A stretch of DNA of 64,000 nucleotides from Maritimibacter sp. (GTDB lineage: Bacteria > Pseudomonadota > Alphaproteobacteria > Rhodobacterales > Rhodobacteraceae): NCBI GenBank assembly GCA_017792445.1, contig CP051232.1, positions 3,136,001 to 3,200,000 of the forward strand. Direction: 5' to 3'. This document shows positions 36,121 through 45,024 of the stretch, one piece after another. The notes below the pieces were generated by a model. It made no database searches. It was not told the origin of the DNA and worked only from the letters and a program-made list of their open reading frames with translations. The position numbers and the translations under genes are program-made. The stretch's first letter is position 1; every line of letters begins with the position of its first letter.

Positions 36121-37767
36121 TTAGCCGTAGATGCCCTTCAGCCAGGCCGCCATGGCGCGCAGCTTGGTCTCGCAATCGGCGCAGTATTCCATCCCGCGCA
36201 GGTAACCGTGGATCAGGCCCTCGCCCGAATCCTCGGTAACCTCGACGCCGGCGGCTTTCAAAGCCTCGGCATAGGCCACGCCGCTGTCGCGCAGGGGGTC
36301 GTTCTGCGCCACGGCGACGAAGGCCGGCGGCAGACCCGCATGGCTTTCGGCGGCAAGCGGGGCGATGCGGGGGTCGGTGTTCAGCTGCTCGACATCCGGG
36401 CAGTACAGCGCATTGGTCTTTGCCATCCCGGCGACCTTCAGCAGCGGCCCCTCGGCGTTTTCGGCATAGGAAGGACGCGAGCGGTCGAAGTCGCAGGCCG
36501 GGTAGATCAGCAGTTGCGCACACAGCGGCACGCCCTCGTCCCGGCAGGCCAGCGCCACGGCGGCGGCAAGATTGCCGCCCGCGCTGTCACCCCCGATGGC
36601 GATTTTCGCCGGGTCGATGCCCAGAGAACCGGCCGTGGCCTGCGCCCACCGCGCCACCGCCAGCACCTGAAGATAGCCTTCGGGGAAGGGATGTTCCGGC
36701 GCCAGCGCGTAGTCGACTGAGATCACCGTCTGCCGGTTCCACGCCGCGATGCGGGCGGTAATGTCCCAGTGCGTTTCCGGGCTGCCCTGCATCCAGCCGC
36801 CGCCGTGCATGTAGATCAGCGCGGGCTGGGTGCCGCCCGAAGCGTGGCGGAAGATGCGCACGCGCACCGGCCCGCCGTCGCTGTCGATCCAGTGCTCTTC
36901 GTCGGTCTCCACTTCGGGCGGAGTGGGCAGGCGCATGTCGCGCGCGACCCCCTCGAAGTGCAGTCGGCGGTCGGCGGGGGTCGCGTCGGGGCCCAACGTG
37001 GCCCATTTCGCGTCCCATACCTCGAGGAACCGGAAAATGTCCGGGTTGATCATGCGTGCCTCCTCCTTGGCTCTGGGCAGATCGGCGTCGGCGGACAGTC
37101 CGGGCTTCATCACGAGGCCAAGGATCATGTCGCCGACATGGCGGCGCAGCATGTGCTGGCCGCGCTCGGTGAACAGGTCGTCGCCGAAGATCCGCGAGAA
37201 GGTCGCGCGGTTCGAGACGTTGAAGATGGACACGGCCGAGATATGCCAGTGCAGTTCCAGCGCAGTCAGCCCGCGCCGGAACAGCCCGGCTTCGACGCCA
37301 CGCTGGTAGATGTCCTCGAGCAAGCGGATGACCGAGCTGTTCTGCCCCGACAGGATCTCGGGCGAGGACATGTGCCGCCCGCCGTGGACGTTCTCGATCA
37401 TCACCAGCCGCACGAAGTCCTCGGCGTGGCGATGGTGCTCGAAGGTGAACTCGGCCAACTCGCGCAGCGCCGCGACCGGGTGCAGCGACCCGAGATCCAG
37501 CGCATCCTCTCCCTCGCGCATGCGAAGGTAGGCATCTTCCAGCACCGCGCGGTACAGCGTCTCTTTGTCGGTGAAATAGTAGTAGATCATCCGCTTGGAC
37601 GTGCGCGTCCGCGCCGCGATCTCGTCCACCCGCGTGCCCGACAGCCCGCGTTCGGCGAACACTTCGCGCGCCGCCTGCAGGATGTTGCCACGCACGGCGT
37701 CGGGGTCCTGTTTCCAGCCCCCGCGCGCCTGTTCACCCGCGCCGCTGCCGGCGTTGGTCTCTCCCAT
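36121..37767 (-). CDS. TetR regulator-alpha/beta hydrolase fusion
   Basis: A single 548-residue frame joining two normally separate proteins. Residues about 20-230 are a TetR regulator (LQAAREVFAERGLSGTRVDE, then RTSKRMIYYYFTDKETLYRA). Residues 239-548 are a hormone-sensitive-lipase type esterase with oxyanion motif MHGGGW, nucleophile motif GGDSAGGN, and acid/base positions in AQNDPLRDSG and EGLIHGYLRG. Codon 239 is an ATG preceded at ideal spacing by AAGGAGG, so a free 310-residue esterase could also be made. There is no stop codon between the parts. It is divergent from the dehydrogenase at 37976. Confidence 0.85.
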   Translation of the reverse strand: MGETNAGSGAGEQARGGWKQDPDAVRGNILQAAREVFAERGLSGTRVDEIAARTRTSKRMIYYYFTDKETLYRAVLEDAYLRMREGEDALDLGSLHPVAALRELAEFTFEHHRHAEDFVRLVMIENVHGGRHMSSPEILSGQNSSVIRLLEDIYQRGVEAGLFRRGLTALELHWHISAVSIFNVSNRATFSRIFGDDLFTERGQHMLRRHVGDMILGLVMKPGLSADADLPRAKEEARMINPDIFRFLEVWDAKWATLGPDATPADRRLHFEGVARDMRLPTPPEVETDEEHWIDSDGGPVRVRIFRHASGGTQPALIYMHGGGWMQGSPETHWDITARIAAWNRQTVISVDYALAPEHPFPEGYLQVLAVARWAQATAGSLGIDPAKIAIGGDSAGGNLAAAVALACRDEGVPLCAQLLIYPACDFDRSRPSYAENAEGPLLKVAGMAKTNALYCPDVEQLNTDPRIAPLAAESHAGLPPAFVAVAQNDPLRDSGVAYAEALKAAGVEVTEDSGEGLIHGYLRGMEYCADCETKLRAMAAWLKGIYG

Positions 37768-37975
37768 GGTGTCCGTTCTCCCTCGTCTGGTCCGCGACTT
37801 CTAGCGCATTGCCGCCGCGAACCAAAACGTCCTCCGGTGTCGGTCGGTGTCTGAACGGCTTTCAGCTTTTAACCAGAACGAACACCTCGTTGACATAATT
37901 AACCAACTAGAACATTGTGCCGTCAAGGGGCCTGTAACGGGCCGGGGGAAACCCCAAGGGAGAGGATCACCGAAC

Positions 37976-38854
37976 GTGTCACGACCGCTGCCCGCATCGG
38001 CTGCCGACATTTCCGCGAACCCCGTGTTCGTTGGCCTTCTGGGCCACGGCATCGGCGGATCCCGGACGCCCCGGATGCACATGGCCACGGCGGCGGCGCA
38101 GGGAATCGACTTCGATTACCAACTGCTCGACACGCAGGTGCGCCCCCTGCCGAAAGAACCCGCCGCGATGCTGGATGCGCTCGAGGCAGAGGGGTTCACG
38201 GGGCTTAACGTCACGTACCCCTACAAGAAGCAGGTGCTGCCGCTGATGGACGAGTTGTCCGACGCGGCCCGCAACGTGGGTGCGGTGAACACGGTGCTGT
38301 TCCGGGACGGCAAACGCATCGGCGACAACACGGATCACTGGGGCTTTGCCGAAAGCCTGCGCCGTGGCCTGCCTGGCGCGCCGAAAGAGGCCGCGCTGCT
38401 GCTGGGCGCGGGCGGGGCAGGGGGTGCCGTCGCGCATGCGCTGCTGGACGAGGGTGTCGGCCGTCTGCTGGTGCGCGATGTGACGCCGGGGCTGGCCGCC
38501 GAGCTTGTTGCGCTTTTGACCGAACATTACGGCCCCGGCCGCGCCATCGTGGCCGAGGATGCGGTGGCCGCCGCCGCCGAGGTGCAGGGCATCGTCAACG
38601 CGACCCCGGTCGGCATGGAAAAGCTGCCCGGCATTCCGCTGCCCGCCGATGCGCTGCGTCCCGGCCAGTGGGTCGCCGACATCGTCTATTTCCCGCTTGA
38701 AACCGAGTTGCTCGCCGCCGCGCGGGCCAAGGGCTGCGCCGTGCTGCCCGGCTCGGGGATGGCGTTGTTTCAGGCCGTCCGGGCCTACGAGCTTTTCACA
38801 GGCCGGAAACCGGACATCGAGCGGATGCGGGAGGCGTTCGACTCGTTCAGCTGA
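37976..38854 (+). CDS. Quinate/shikimate dehydrogenase (AroE family, NAD type)
   Basis: A 292-residue AroE-fold enzyme. The substrate loop reads GHGIGGSRTPRMH instead of the biosynthetic SxS pattern, as in catabolic quinate/shikimate dehydrogenases. NVTYPYKKQVLP and the catalytic Lys and Asp (GDNTDHWGFA) are intact. After the nucleotide motif GAGGAGGAV, the beta-2 end reads LLVRDVTP, with Asp where NADP enzymes have NRT, so NAD is the likely cofactor. The GTG start follows AGGGAGAGG. It heads the operon with two TRAP receptors and DctQM. Confidence 0.85.
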   Translation: MSRPLPASAADISANPVFVGLLGHGIGGSRTPRMHMATAAAQGIDFDYQLLDTQVRPLPKEPAAMLDALEAEGFTGLNVTYPYKKQVLPLMDELSDAARNVGAVNTVLFRDGKRIGDNTDHWGFAESLRRGLPGAPKEAALLLGAGGAGGAVAHALLDEGVGRLLVRDVTPGLAAELVALLTEHYGPGRAIVAEDAVAAAAEVQGIVNATPVGMEKLPGIPLPADALRPGQWVADIVYFPLETELLAAARAKGCAVLPGSGMALFQAVRAYELFTGRKPDIERMREAFDSFS

Positions 38855-38900
38855 GGGCACCCGCCCTCGTACGGAACCAATGCGTCATAGGGAGGAACGC

Positions 38901-39884
38901 ATGAAACACTGGATGAAGACCACCGTAAGCGCGGCGGTGCTGGCCACCATCGGCCTTGCCGGAGCCACTCAGGCGCAGGAAACGGTCGAGCTGATCTATT
39001 CCGACACCGTGCAGGAAACCGACCGCCGCAGCGGCATTCTGAAACAGGATTTCGCCGGTTGTCTGGGCGACGGGTTCGAGTTCAAGCCCTACTTCGGCGC
39101 CACCCTGTTCAAGCAGGGCACCGAGCTGACCGCCATGCAGCGCGGCAACCTCGACATGGCGAACCTCGCCATCTTCGATTTCTACAACCAGGTGCCCGAG
39201 ACCTCGATCCTCGGCACCGCATACCTGTGGCGCGACTACGAGCATATGCGCGCCACCTTCGACAGCGACGTGCTGGACGGCCTGATCGCCAAGATGGAAG
39301 AGGCGACCGGCCTGAAGATCCTTGCATGGCCCTATATCGGCACCCGCCACGTCAACATCCGTGGCGACAAGGAGGTCATGACCCCCGCCGATCTGGAGGG
39401 CGTGAAGCTGCGGATGCCGGGCGGCGAGGGCTGGCAGTTCGTGGGCGAGGCGCTGGGCGCCAACCCGACGCCGCTGGCCTTCACCGAAGTCTACACCGCG
39501 CTGCAGACCGGCGCCGTCGACGGGCAGGACAACCCGCTTCCGGCGGACAAGCAGATGAAGTTCTACGAGGTCACCGACCAGATCATCCTGACCGGCCACC
39601 TGATCGCCAACAACGTCTTCTCGATGTCGGCGTCGAAGTGGGACAGCCTGAGCGCCGATCAGCAGGCCAAGGTCGAGGAATGCGCCCGCGTGTTCCAGGA
39701 CGCGATGGACGCCGACACGATCAAGCAGGAAAGCGAGCTGGTCGCCTTCTTCGAGGGTGAGGGGCTGAAGGTCTACGAGCCGAACAAGGATGCGTTCCGC
39801 ACCCACGTTCTTGAGGTCTTCAAGAACTCCAAGTTCTCGGCCGACTGGCCCGAGGGCGTGCTGGAAGCCATCAACGATCTCTGA
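38901..39884 (+). CDS. TRAP transporter substrate-binding protein (DctP family), copy 2
   Basis: A 327-residue periplasmic receptor with a signal peptide ending TQAQE. Core blocks are YIGTRHVNIRGDKEVMTPAD, LRMPGGEGWQFVGEALGAN and VDGQDNPLPADKQMKFYEV. A CLGDGFEF segment with one Cys is shared with the next receptor, and a second Cys near the C-terminus (VEECARVF) may pair with it. It is nearly colinear with the adjacent copy, indicating tandem duplication. GGGAGGAA precedes the ATG. Confidence 0.92.
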   Translation: MKHWMKTTVSAAVLATIGLAGATQAQETVELIYSDTVQETDRRSGILKQDFAGCLGDGFEFKPYFGATLFKQGTELTAMQRGNLDMANLAIFDFYNQVPETSILGTAYLWRDYEHMRATFDSDVLDGLIAKMEEATGLKILAWPYIGTRHVNIRGDKEVMTPADLEGVKLRMPGGEGWQFVGEALGANPTPLAFTEVYTALQTGAVDGQDNPLPADKQMKFYEVTDQIILTGHLIANNVFSMSASKWDSLSADQQAKVEECARVFQDAMDADTIKQESELVAFFEGEGLKVYEPNKDAFRTHVLEVFKNSKFSADWPEGVLEAINDL

Positions 39885-39896
39885 CGCAAGACAAGA

Positions 39897-39932
39897 CCGC
39901 CGCGCGGGCCCGGAGGAGGGTCGGCGCGGCGG
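39897..39932 (+). other. Intercistronic hairpin between tandem TRAP receptors
   Basis: Perfect 9-bp stem CCGCCGCGC / GCGCGGCGG, not followed by a T tract, in the 77-bp gap between the two receptor genes. Likely a message-stability element. Confidence 0.55.
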
Positions 39933-39961
39933 AACGGAAAAACACGGGAGGAACGAAAAAG

Positions 39962-40951
39962 ATGACGAAGACGATGAAACACCTGGCCAGCGGAACGGCT
40001 CTGGCGCTGACCGTCAGCCTGACCGCCGGGGCGGCGCTGGCGCAGGATGCGCCGTCGCTGATCTACTCCGATACGGTGGCCGCCGCCGATCCGCGCAGCG
40101 CGGTGCTGGACGAGGGTTTTGCAGGCTGCCTTGGCGATGCCTTCGCCTTCGAGCCCTACCACGGCGCGACGCTGGTCAAGCAGGGCACCGAACTGACCGC
40201 GATGCAGCGCGGCAACCTCGACATGGCGAACCTCGCCATCTTCGATTTCTATAACCAGGTGCCCGAGACCTCGATCCTCGGCACCGCCTACCTGTTCCGC
40301 GACGTGGACCACATGCGCACGGTCTACGACAGCGACGTTCTGGACGAGCTGGTCGCGATGATGGAGGAGAAGACCAACATCAAGGTCCTCGCCTTCCCCT
40401 ACATCGGCACCCGGCACGTCAACATCCGCGGCGACCGCGAGGTGATGACGCCCGCCGACCTGGAAGGCATCAAGCTGCGGATGCCCGGTGGCGAGGGCTG
40501 GCAGTTCCTGGGCGAGGCGCTGGGCGCGAACCCGACGCCGATGGCCTTCACCGAGGTCTATACCGCGTTGCAAACCGGCGCGATCGACGGGCAGGACAAC
40601 CCGCTGCCCACCGACAAGTCGATGAAATTCTACGAGGTGACGGACCAGATCATCCTGACCGGCCACCGCATGTCGAACAACGTCTTCGCCGTGTCGCAGT
40701 CGAAGTGGGACAGCCTGACGCCCGAGCAGCAAGATACGCTGCAGGCCTGCGCCGACCAGTTCGAGAACGACATGGCCGAGTACGTGATCGGGCAGGAGAA
40801 CGATCTGGTGTCGTTCTTCGAGGGCGAGGGGCTGAAGGTCTATGCGCCCGACACCGCCGCGTTCCGCGATCATGTTCTGGGCGTCTACAAGGCCTCGAAA
40901 TTCGCCGAGGACTGGCCCGAGGGGCTGCTTGAGAAAATCAACGAGCTTTGA
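39962..40951 (+). CDS. TRAP transporter substrate-binding protein (DctP family), copy 3
   Basis: A 329-residue periplasmic receptor with a signal peptide ending AALAQD. It shares long identical blocks with the preceding gene (KQGTELTAMQRGNLDMANLA, FDFYNQVPETSILGTAYL). Differences concentrate in the N-terminal lobe (VAAADPRSAVLDEG) and the C-terminal third, where ligand and partner specificity could differ. The membrane subunit dctQ follows 61 bp downstream. Confidence 0.92.
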   Translation: MTKTMKHLASGTALALTVSLTAGAALAQDAPSLIYSDTVAAADPRSAVLDEGFAGCLGDAFAFEPYHGATLVKQGTELTAMQRGNLDMANLAIFDFYNQVPETSILGTAYLFRDVDHMRTVYDSDVLDELVAMMEEKTNIKVLAFPYIGTRHVNIRGDREVMTPADLEGIKLRMPGGEGWQFLGEALGANPTPMAFTEVYTALQTGAIDGQDNPLPTDKSMKFYEVTDQIILTGHRMSNNVFAVSQSKWDSLTPEQQDTLQACADQFENDMAEYVIGQENDLVSFFEGEGLKVYAPDTAAFRDHVLGVYKASKFAEDWPEGLLEKINEL

Positions 40952-41012
40952 GGCAGGAAGGGGTCCGGCGCGCGATGCGCCGGGCTCCGTCAACACTTGA
41001 ACCGAGGGCAGA

Positions 41013-41534
41013 ATGGACCGCCTGCGAAAACCGATAACGTGGCTCGGACACCGGGCCGAGAACTTCCTGGCCCTGATCCTGGGCGCGCTGTTCGTCAGCT
41101 TCCTGATCCAGATCGTGTTCCGCTACGTGCTGAACCTGCCGCTGGGCTGGACGGTCGAGTTCGTCTCGATCGCGTGGCTGTGGGGCATCCTGTTCGGCTA
41201 TGCCTTCGTGGTGCGCGAGGCGGACGTGATCCGGCTGGACATCCTGTACGCGCTGCTGCCCCGCTGGGCGCGGCGGGTTCTTGACGTCGTGACCGGCGGC
41301 ATCTGCGCCGGGATCTTCATTTGGACGTTGCCCTACGTGTGGGACTACATTTCGTTCATGGCGATCGAGAGCACCGCCTACATGAAGATCCGCTTCGACT
41401 ATGTCTTCGCGATCTACATCCCCTTCGCCCTGTCCGTGATCATCCGGTGCTTCATCAGCATCTGGCGCGGCATCACCGGCTCTGGCCCGGCTTTCGACAC
41501 GCCCAAATCGGCGGAAACCCACGACTATGACTGA
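41013..41534 (+). CDS. TRAP transporter small permease (DctQ)
   Basis: A 173-residue four-helix membrane subunit with FVSFLIQIVFRYVLNLPLGW and WGILFGYAFVVREADVIRLD, standard DctQ features. It overlaps dctM by 8 bp. It probably serves the receptors at 38.9 and 40.0 kb and perhaps those at 35.0 and 43.8 kb. Confidence 0.9.
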   Translation: MDRLRKPITWLGHRAENFLALILGALFVSFLIQIVFRYVLNLPLGWTVEFVSIAWLWGILFGYAFVVREADVIRLDILYALLPRWARRVLDVVTGGICAGIFIWTLPYVWDYISFMAIESTAYMKIRFDYVFAIYIPFALSVIIRCFISIWRGITGSGPAFDTPKSAETHDYD

Positions 41535-42822
41535 TCCGTTTACCGTCGCGATCGTACTGATCGCGTTCCTCGCCTTCGGCGGGCTCTCGATGGGCCTTGC
41601 CATGATCTGCGGCTCGTCCGTGTACCTGATGATGAAGGGTTTCGACCCCTCCATCGCGTCCGAGACGCTGCTGCAGGGCTTGTTCAACAGCTACACGCTG
41701 CTGGCGATCCCGCTGTTCATCCTTGCCGCCGACATTATGAACATCGGCTCGCTGGCGGACCGTCTGCTGCGCTTTTCGCAGGCGCTTGTCGGCCGCTTCA
41801 AGGGCGGGCTGGGGCACGTCAACGTCGTGTCCTCGCTGATCTTCTCGGGCATGTCCGGCTCGGCCGTGGCCGACGCGGTGGGCATGGGCAAGATCATCAT
41901 CAACATGATGACCAAAGACGGAAAATACACGCCGTCCTACGCCGCCGCGATTACCGCCGCCTCGGCCACCATCGGCCCGATCATCCCGCCCTCGATCCCG
42001 ATGGTGCTGTACGCGCTCGTCTCGGACCAGTCGGTCGGCTACCTGTTCGCCGCCGGCATGGCGCCGGGGCTGCTGATGGGTGTGGTGCTGATGATCATGA
42101 ACATGGTCATCGCGCACCGCCGCCGCTTCGAGACGGACGAGAAGATCCCGCTGCGCGACATGCCGATGGTCACCTTCCGCGCCTTCCCGGCGCTGATGCT
42201 GCCGGTGATCCTGCTGGGCGGCATCTATGGCGGGGTAATGACACCGACCGAGGCCGCCGCCGTCGCCGCTTTCTATGCGCTGGCGATCTCGGTGATCTTC
42301 TACCGGTCGGTCACGGCGGGGCAGTTCTATCAGACGCTGCTGGCCTCGGCCCGGTCCACCGCCACGGTCGGTATCCTGATCGCGGGCGCGCTGACCTTCC
42401 AGTACGTCGTCACGCGCGAGAACGTGCCGGACGCGCTGGCGGCGTTCCTTGGCCAGTACGAGCTGTCCAAGGTCACCTTCCTGCTGGCGATCAACATCCT
42501 GTTCCTCGTGCTGGGCTGCATCCTGGAGTCCGGTGCCATCCTGCTGATCATCGTGCCGATCTTCATCCCCACCGCGCAGGCGCTGGGCGTGGACCTCGTG
42601 CATTTCGGGGTGATCTGCGTGGTGAACGCGATGCTGGGTCTGGTGACGCCGCCCTACGGGCTGTTGCTGTTCATCGTGTCGTCGATCACCAAGCAGCCCA
42701 TCGGGCGGGTGATCCGCGACCTGTGGCCGTTCCTGCTGGCGCTGATCGTGGCGCTGCTGATCATCACCTACGTTCCTGACTTCGTGCTGTGGCTGCCGCG
42801 CCTGCTGGGGTACAAGGGATGA
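41527..42822 (+). CDS. TRAP transporter large permease (DctM)
   Basis: A 431-residue membrane subunit of about 12 helices. Conserved parts include GGLGHVNVVSSLIFSGMSGS, TIGPIIPPSIPMVLYALV and GLVTPPYGLLLFIVSS. It is the only large permease near the four related receptor genes. An SMP-30 gene follows 70 bp later. Confidence 0.93.
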   Translation: MTDPFTVAIVLIAFLAFGGLSMGLAMICGSSVYLMMKGFDPSIASETLLQGLFNSYTLLAIPLFILAADIMNIGSLADRLLRFSQALVGRFKGGLGHVNVVSSLIFSGMSGSAVADAVGMGKIIINMMTKDGKYTPSYAAAITAASATIGPIIPPSIPMVLYALVSDQSVGYLFAAGMAPGLLMGVVLMIMNMVIAHRRRFETDEKIPLRDMPMVTFRAFPALMLPVILLGGIYGGVMTPTEAAAVAAFYALAISVIFYRSVTAGQFYQTLLASARSTATVGILIAGALTFQYVVTRENVPDALAAFLGQYELSKVTFLLAINILFLVLGCILESGAILLIIVPIFIPTAQALGVDLVHFGVICVVNAMLGLVTPPYGLLLFIVSSITKQPIGRVIRDLWPFLLALIVALLIITYVPDFVLWLPRLLGYKG

Positions 42823-42892
42823 CCCGGTCCGGTCTTTCCTTTCCCCGCCGGGTGCGCTGCCTGCCGGTCCTGTCCGGGCCCGAGGTGGCGCG

Positions 42893-43777
42893 ATGCTGAA
42901 GCCCACCGTCGAATGCGTCCAGCGGGTCGCCGCCCAGCTTGGCGAGACGCCCCTGTGGGACGCGCGCCGCGCGCGGCTGACCTGGATCGACATCGAGCAG
43001 CCGACCTTCTGGACGCTCGATCCGTCGACCGGAGGGACGACGGCGCTGAAACAGCCGGGCACATACCTCGGCTCGCAGGCGCTGACCCGTTCGGGCGGCC
43101 ACCTCATCGCGCGGGATCTGGACCTGCTGGTGCTCGACCCCGACGCGGGTATCGCTGCGCCCTTCGCCACGACCCCGGACGAGACGATGCCCGCCACGCG
43201 GCTGAACGATGGCCGGGTGGACGCGCAGGGGCGGCTGTGGATCGGCACGATGGACAACGGGCTGAAGGACGGGCTGGGCGCGCTGTACCGTGTCGATCCG
43301 GACGGCACGATGACGCGAATGCTGGACGACGTGATCGTGTCGAACGGTATCGCGTTCGCACCGGACGGGCGCAGCATGTTCTTCACCGATACCCGCCGCC
43401 ACATCACCTATCGCCTGTCGCTGGACGAGACCGGAGCCGAGATCACGGGGCGCGAGGTCTTCGCCGACTACTCTGCCACCGGGGACCGCCCGGACGGCGC
43501 CTGCATCGACGTGGACGGCTGCCTGTGGCAAGCCTTCTTCGCGGGCGGCAAGGTGGTGCGCTATGCACCCGACGGCCGCATCGACCGCGAGATCGCGCTG
43601 CCCGCCACCAATCCGACCTGCCTGTGTTTCGGCGGGCCGGACCTCAAGACGCTTTTCGTCACGACCGCCTTCAAGTTCCTGTCGCCCGAACAGCTGGACG
43701 CCGAACCGCTTGCCGGTTCCGTCTTCGCCATCGAGGGCGCGGGGCAGGGCGTGCCGGAAAACCTGTTCGCAATCTGA
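42893..43777 (+). CDS. SMP-30/gluconolactonase family protein
   Basis: A 294-residue beta-propeller lactonase. Metal-site positions are Glu in LGETPLWDARRARL, Asn in VSNGIAFAPDGRS and Asp in RPDGACIDVDGCLW. It is shorter than, and only distantly similar to, the SMP-30 protein beside pobA. Lying between TRAP permease and receptor genes, it may open a lactone formed from the imported acid. Confidence 0.88.
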   Translation: MLKPTVECVQRVAAQLGETPLWDARRARLTWIDIEQPTFWTLDPSTGGTTALKQPGTYLGSQALTRSGGHLIARDLDLLVLDPDAGIAAPFATTPDETMPATRLNDGRVDAQGRLWIGTMDNGLKDGLGALYRVDPDGTMTRMLDDVIVSNGIAFAPDGRSMFFTDTRRHITYRLSLDETGAEITGREVFADYSATGDRPDGACIDVDGCLWQAFFAGGKVVRYAPDGRIDREIALPATNPTCLCFGGPDLKTLFVTTAFKFLSPEQLDAEPLAGSVFAIEGAGQGVPENLFAI

Positions 43778-43798
43778 AGCTCTCAACGGGAGGATGAC

Positions 43799-44776
43799 AT
43801 GATCCATACGAAGCTTAAAACCCTGACCGCCGCGCTTGCGGTCGCAACCCTCGGCGCGGCCGCGCAGGCGCAGTCGGTCGAGCTGATCTTCTCCGACGTG
43901 AACCCGCCGGAAGTGCCGCGCTCCAAGGCGATGGTCGAGATCTTCGCCACCGAGCTTGGCGACGACTTCGATTTCCAGCCCTATTTCAGCGCCACGCTGA
44001 TGAAGCAGGGCACCGAACTGGTCGGCATGCAGCGCGGCAACATCAACATGGCCGGCCTGCCGCCTTCGGACCTTGCCCAGCAGGCGCCGGAATTCGACAT
44101 CCTCGGCGCGGCCTACGTGGTCCGCGACCAGGCGCATCTGAAGGCGATCTTCGACTCGCCCGTGGGCGACCAGCTGCGCGAGATCGCGCGCGAGAAGCTG
44201 AAGGTCGAGATCCTCGGCACCTTCTACTACGGCACCCGTCAGGTGAACCTGAAGGGTGACGCCGAGATCATGACCCCCGAGGACATGGCGGGCGTGAAGC
44301 TGCGGATGCCGGGCGGCGAAAGCTGGCAGTTCCTCGGCAAGGCGCTGGGCGCCAACCCGGTGCCGATCCCCTATACCGAGCTGTACACCGCGTTGCAGTC
44401 GGGCGTCGTCGACGGGCAGGACAACCCGCTGCCGAACGACCGCGCGATGAAGTTCTACGAGGTGACCGACCAGATCGTCCTGACCTCCCACAATGTGGGC
44501 TTCGGCATGCTGCTGGTGTCTTCGCAGCTTTGGGACAGCCTGACGCCGGAACAGCAGGACGCGATGAAGGCCGCCGCCGACAAGGCGACCGCGTGGTCGG
44601 ACGAGCAGTACCTCGCCGAAGAAGCGGAACTGATCGAGTTCTTCGAGGGCGAGGGCCTGAAGGTCTACACCCCCGACGTCGAGGCGTTCCAGGGCTACGC
44701 GCAAGAGCAGTACCTCGACTCGCAGCTGTCCGAATCCTGGCCCCAGGGCATGCTGGACGCAATCAACGCGCTCTGA
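43799..44776 (+). CDS. TRAP transporter substrate-binding protein (DctP family), copy 4
   Basis: A 325-residue periplasmic receptor with signal peptide LTAALAVATLGAAAQAQ. Its closest relative here by eye is the orphan at 34974: both have GTRQVNLKGD or GTRQVNLRGD, and QSG rather than QTG before the DGQDNP motif. GGGAGGAT precedes the ATG. It ends the 38-44.8 kb operon and is followed by a terminator. Confidence 0.92.
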   Translation: MIHTKLKTLTAALAVATLGAAAQAQSVELIFSDVNPPEVPRSKAMVEIFATELGDDFDFQPYFSATLMKQGTELVGMQRGNINMAGLPPSDLAQQAPEFDILGAAYVVRDQAHLKAIFDSPVGDQLREIAREKLKVEILGTFYYGTRQVNLKGDAEIMTPEDMAGVKLRMPGGESWQFLGKALGANPVPIPYTELYTALQSGVVDGQDNPLPNDRAMKFYEVTDQIVLTSHNVGFGMLLVSSQLWDSLTPEQQDAMKAAADKATAWSDEQYLAEEAELIEFFEGEGLKVYTPDVEAFQGYAQEQYLDSQLSESWPQGMLDAINAL

Positions 44777-44798
44777 CCCGGCGCTTCACGAACGCCAC

Positions 44799-44830
44799 CG
44801 GCCGGGCCCCGCGCCCGGCCGTTTTCGTTT
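44799..44830 (+). terminator. Rho-independent terminator of the 38-44.8 kb operon
   Basis: Stem CGGCCGGG / CCCGGCCG with a 7-base loop, followed by TTTTCGTTT, about 23 bp after the last receptor stop codon. Confidence 0.85.
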
Positions 44831-45024
44831 GGGGGAATGTATGCCGCCTGACACTTGGCCGGAGTGTGCCGCCGGGTGCACACCTTTGCCGCATGTCGCG
44901 GTCGCGCGGTATACAGTCGCGGCCATTCGGTACACTATGAGGCGGCAGCGTGTATTCTGCGCACCGCGGGCCGGGTATGGGTCGCGCCGTGCCGCCGGAC
45001 GGCCAGAAGCCAGTGAGTGAAGCC

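Noticed and set aside
41473-43407. A 644-codon minus-strand frame opposite dctM and the SMP-30 gene
   Set aside because: The plus strand codes clear DctM and SMP-30 proteins here. The opposite frame is His-, Gln- and Arg-rich with no domain and spans two real genes.
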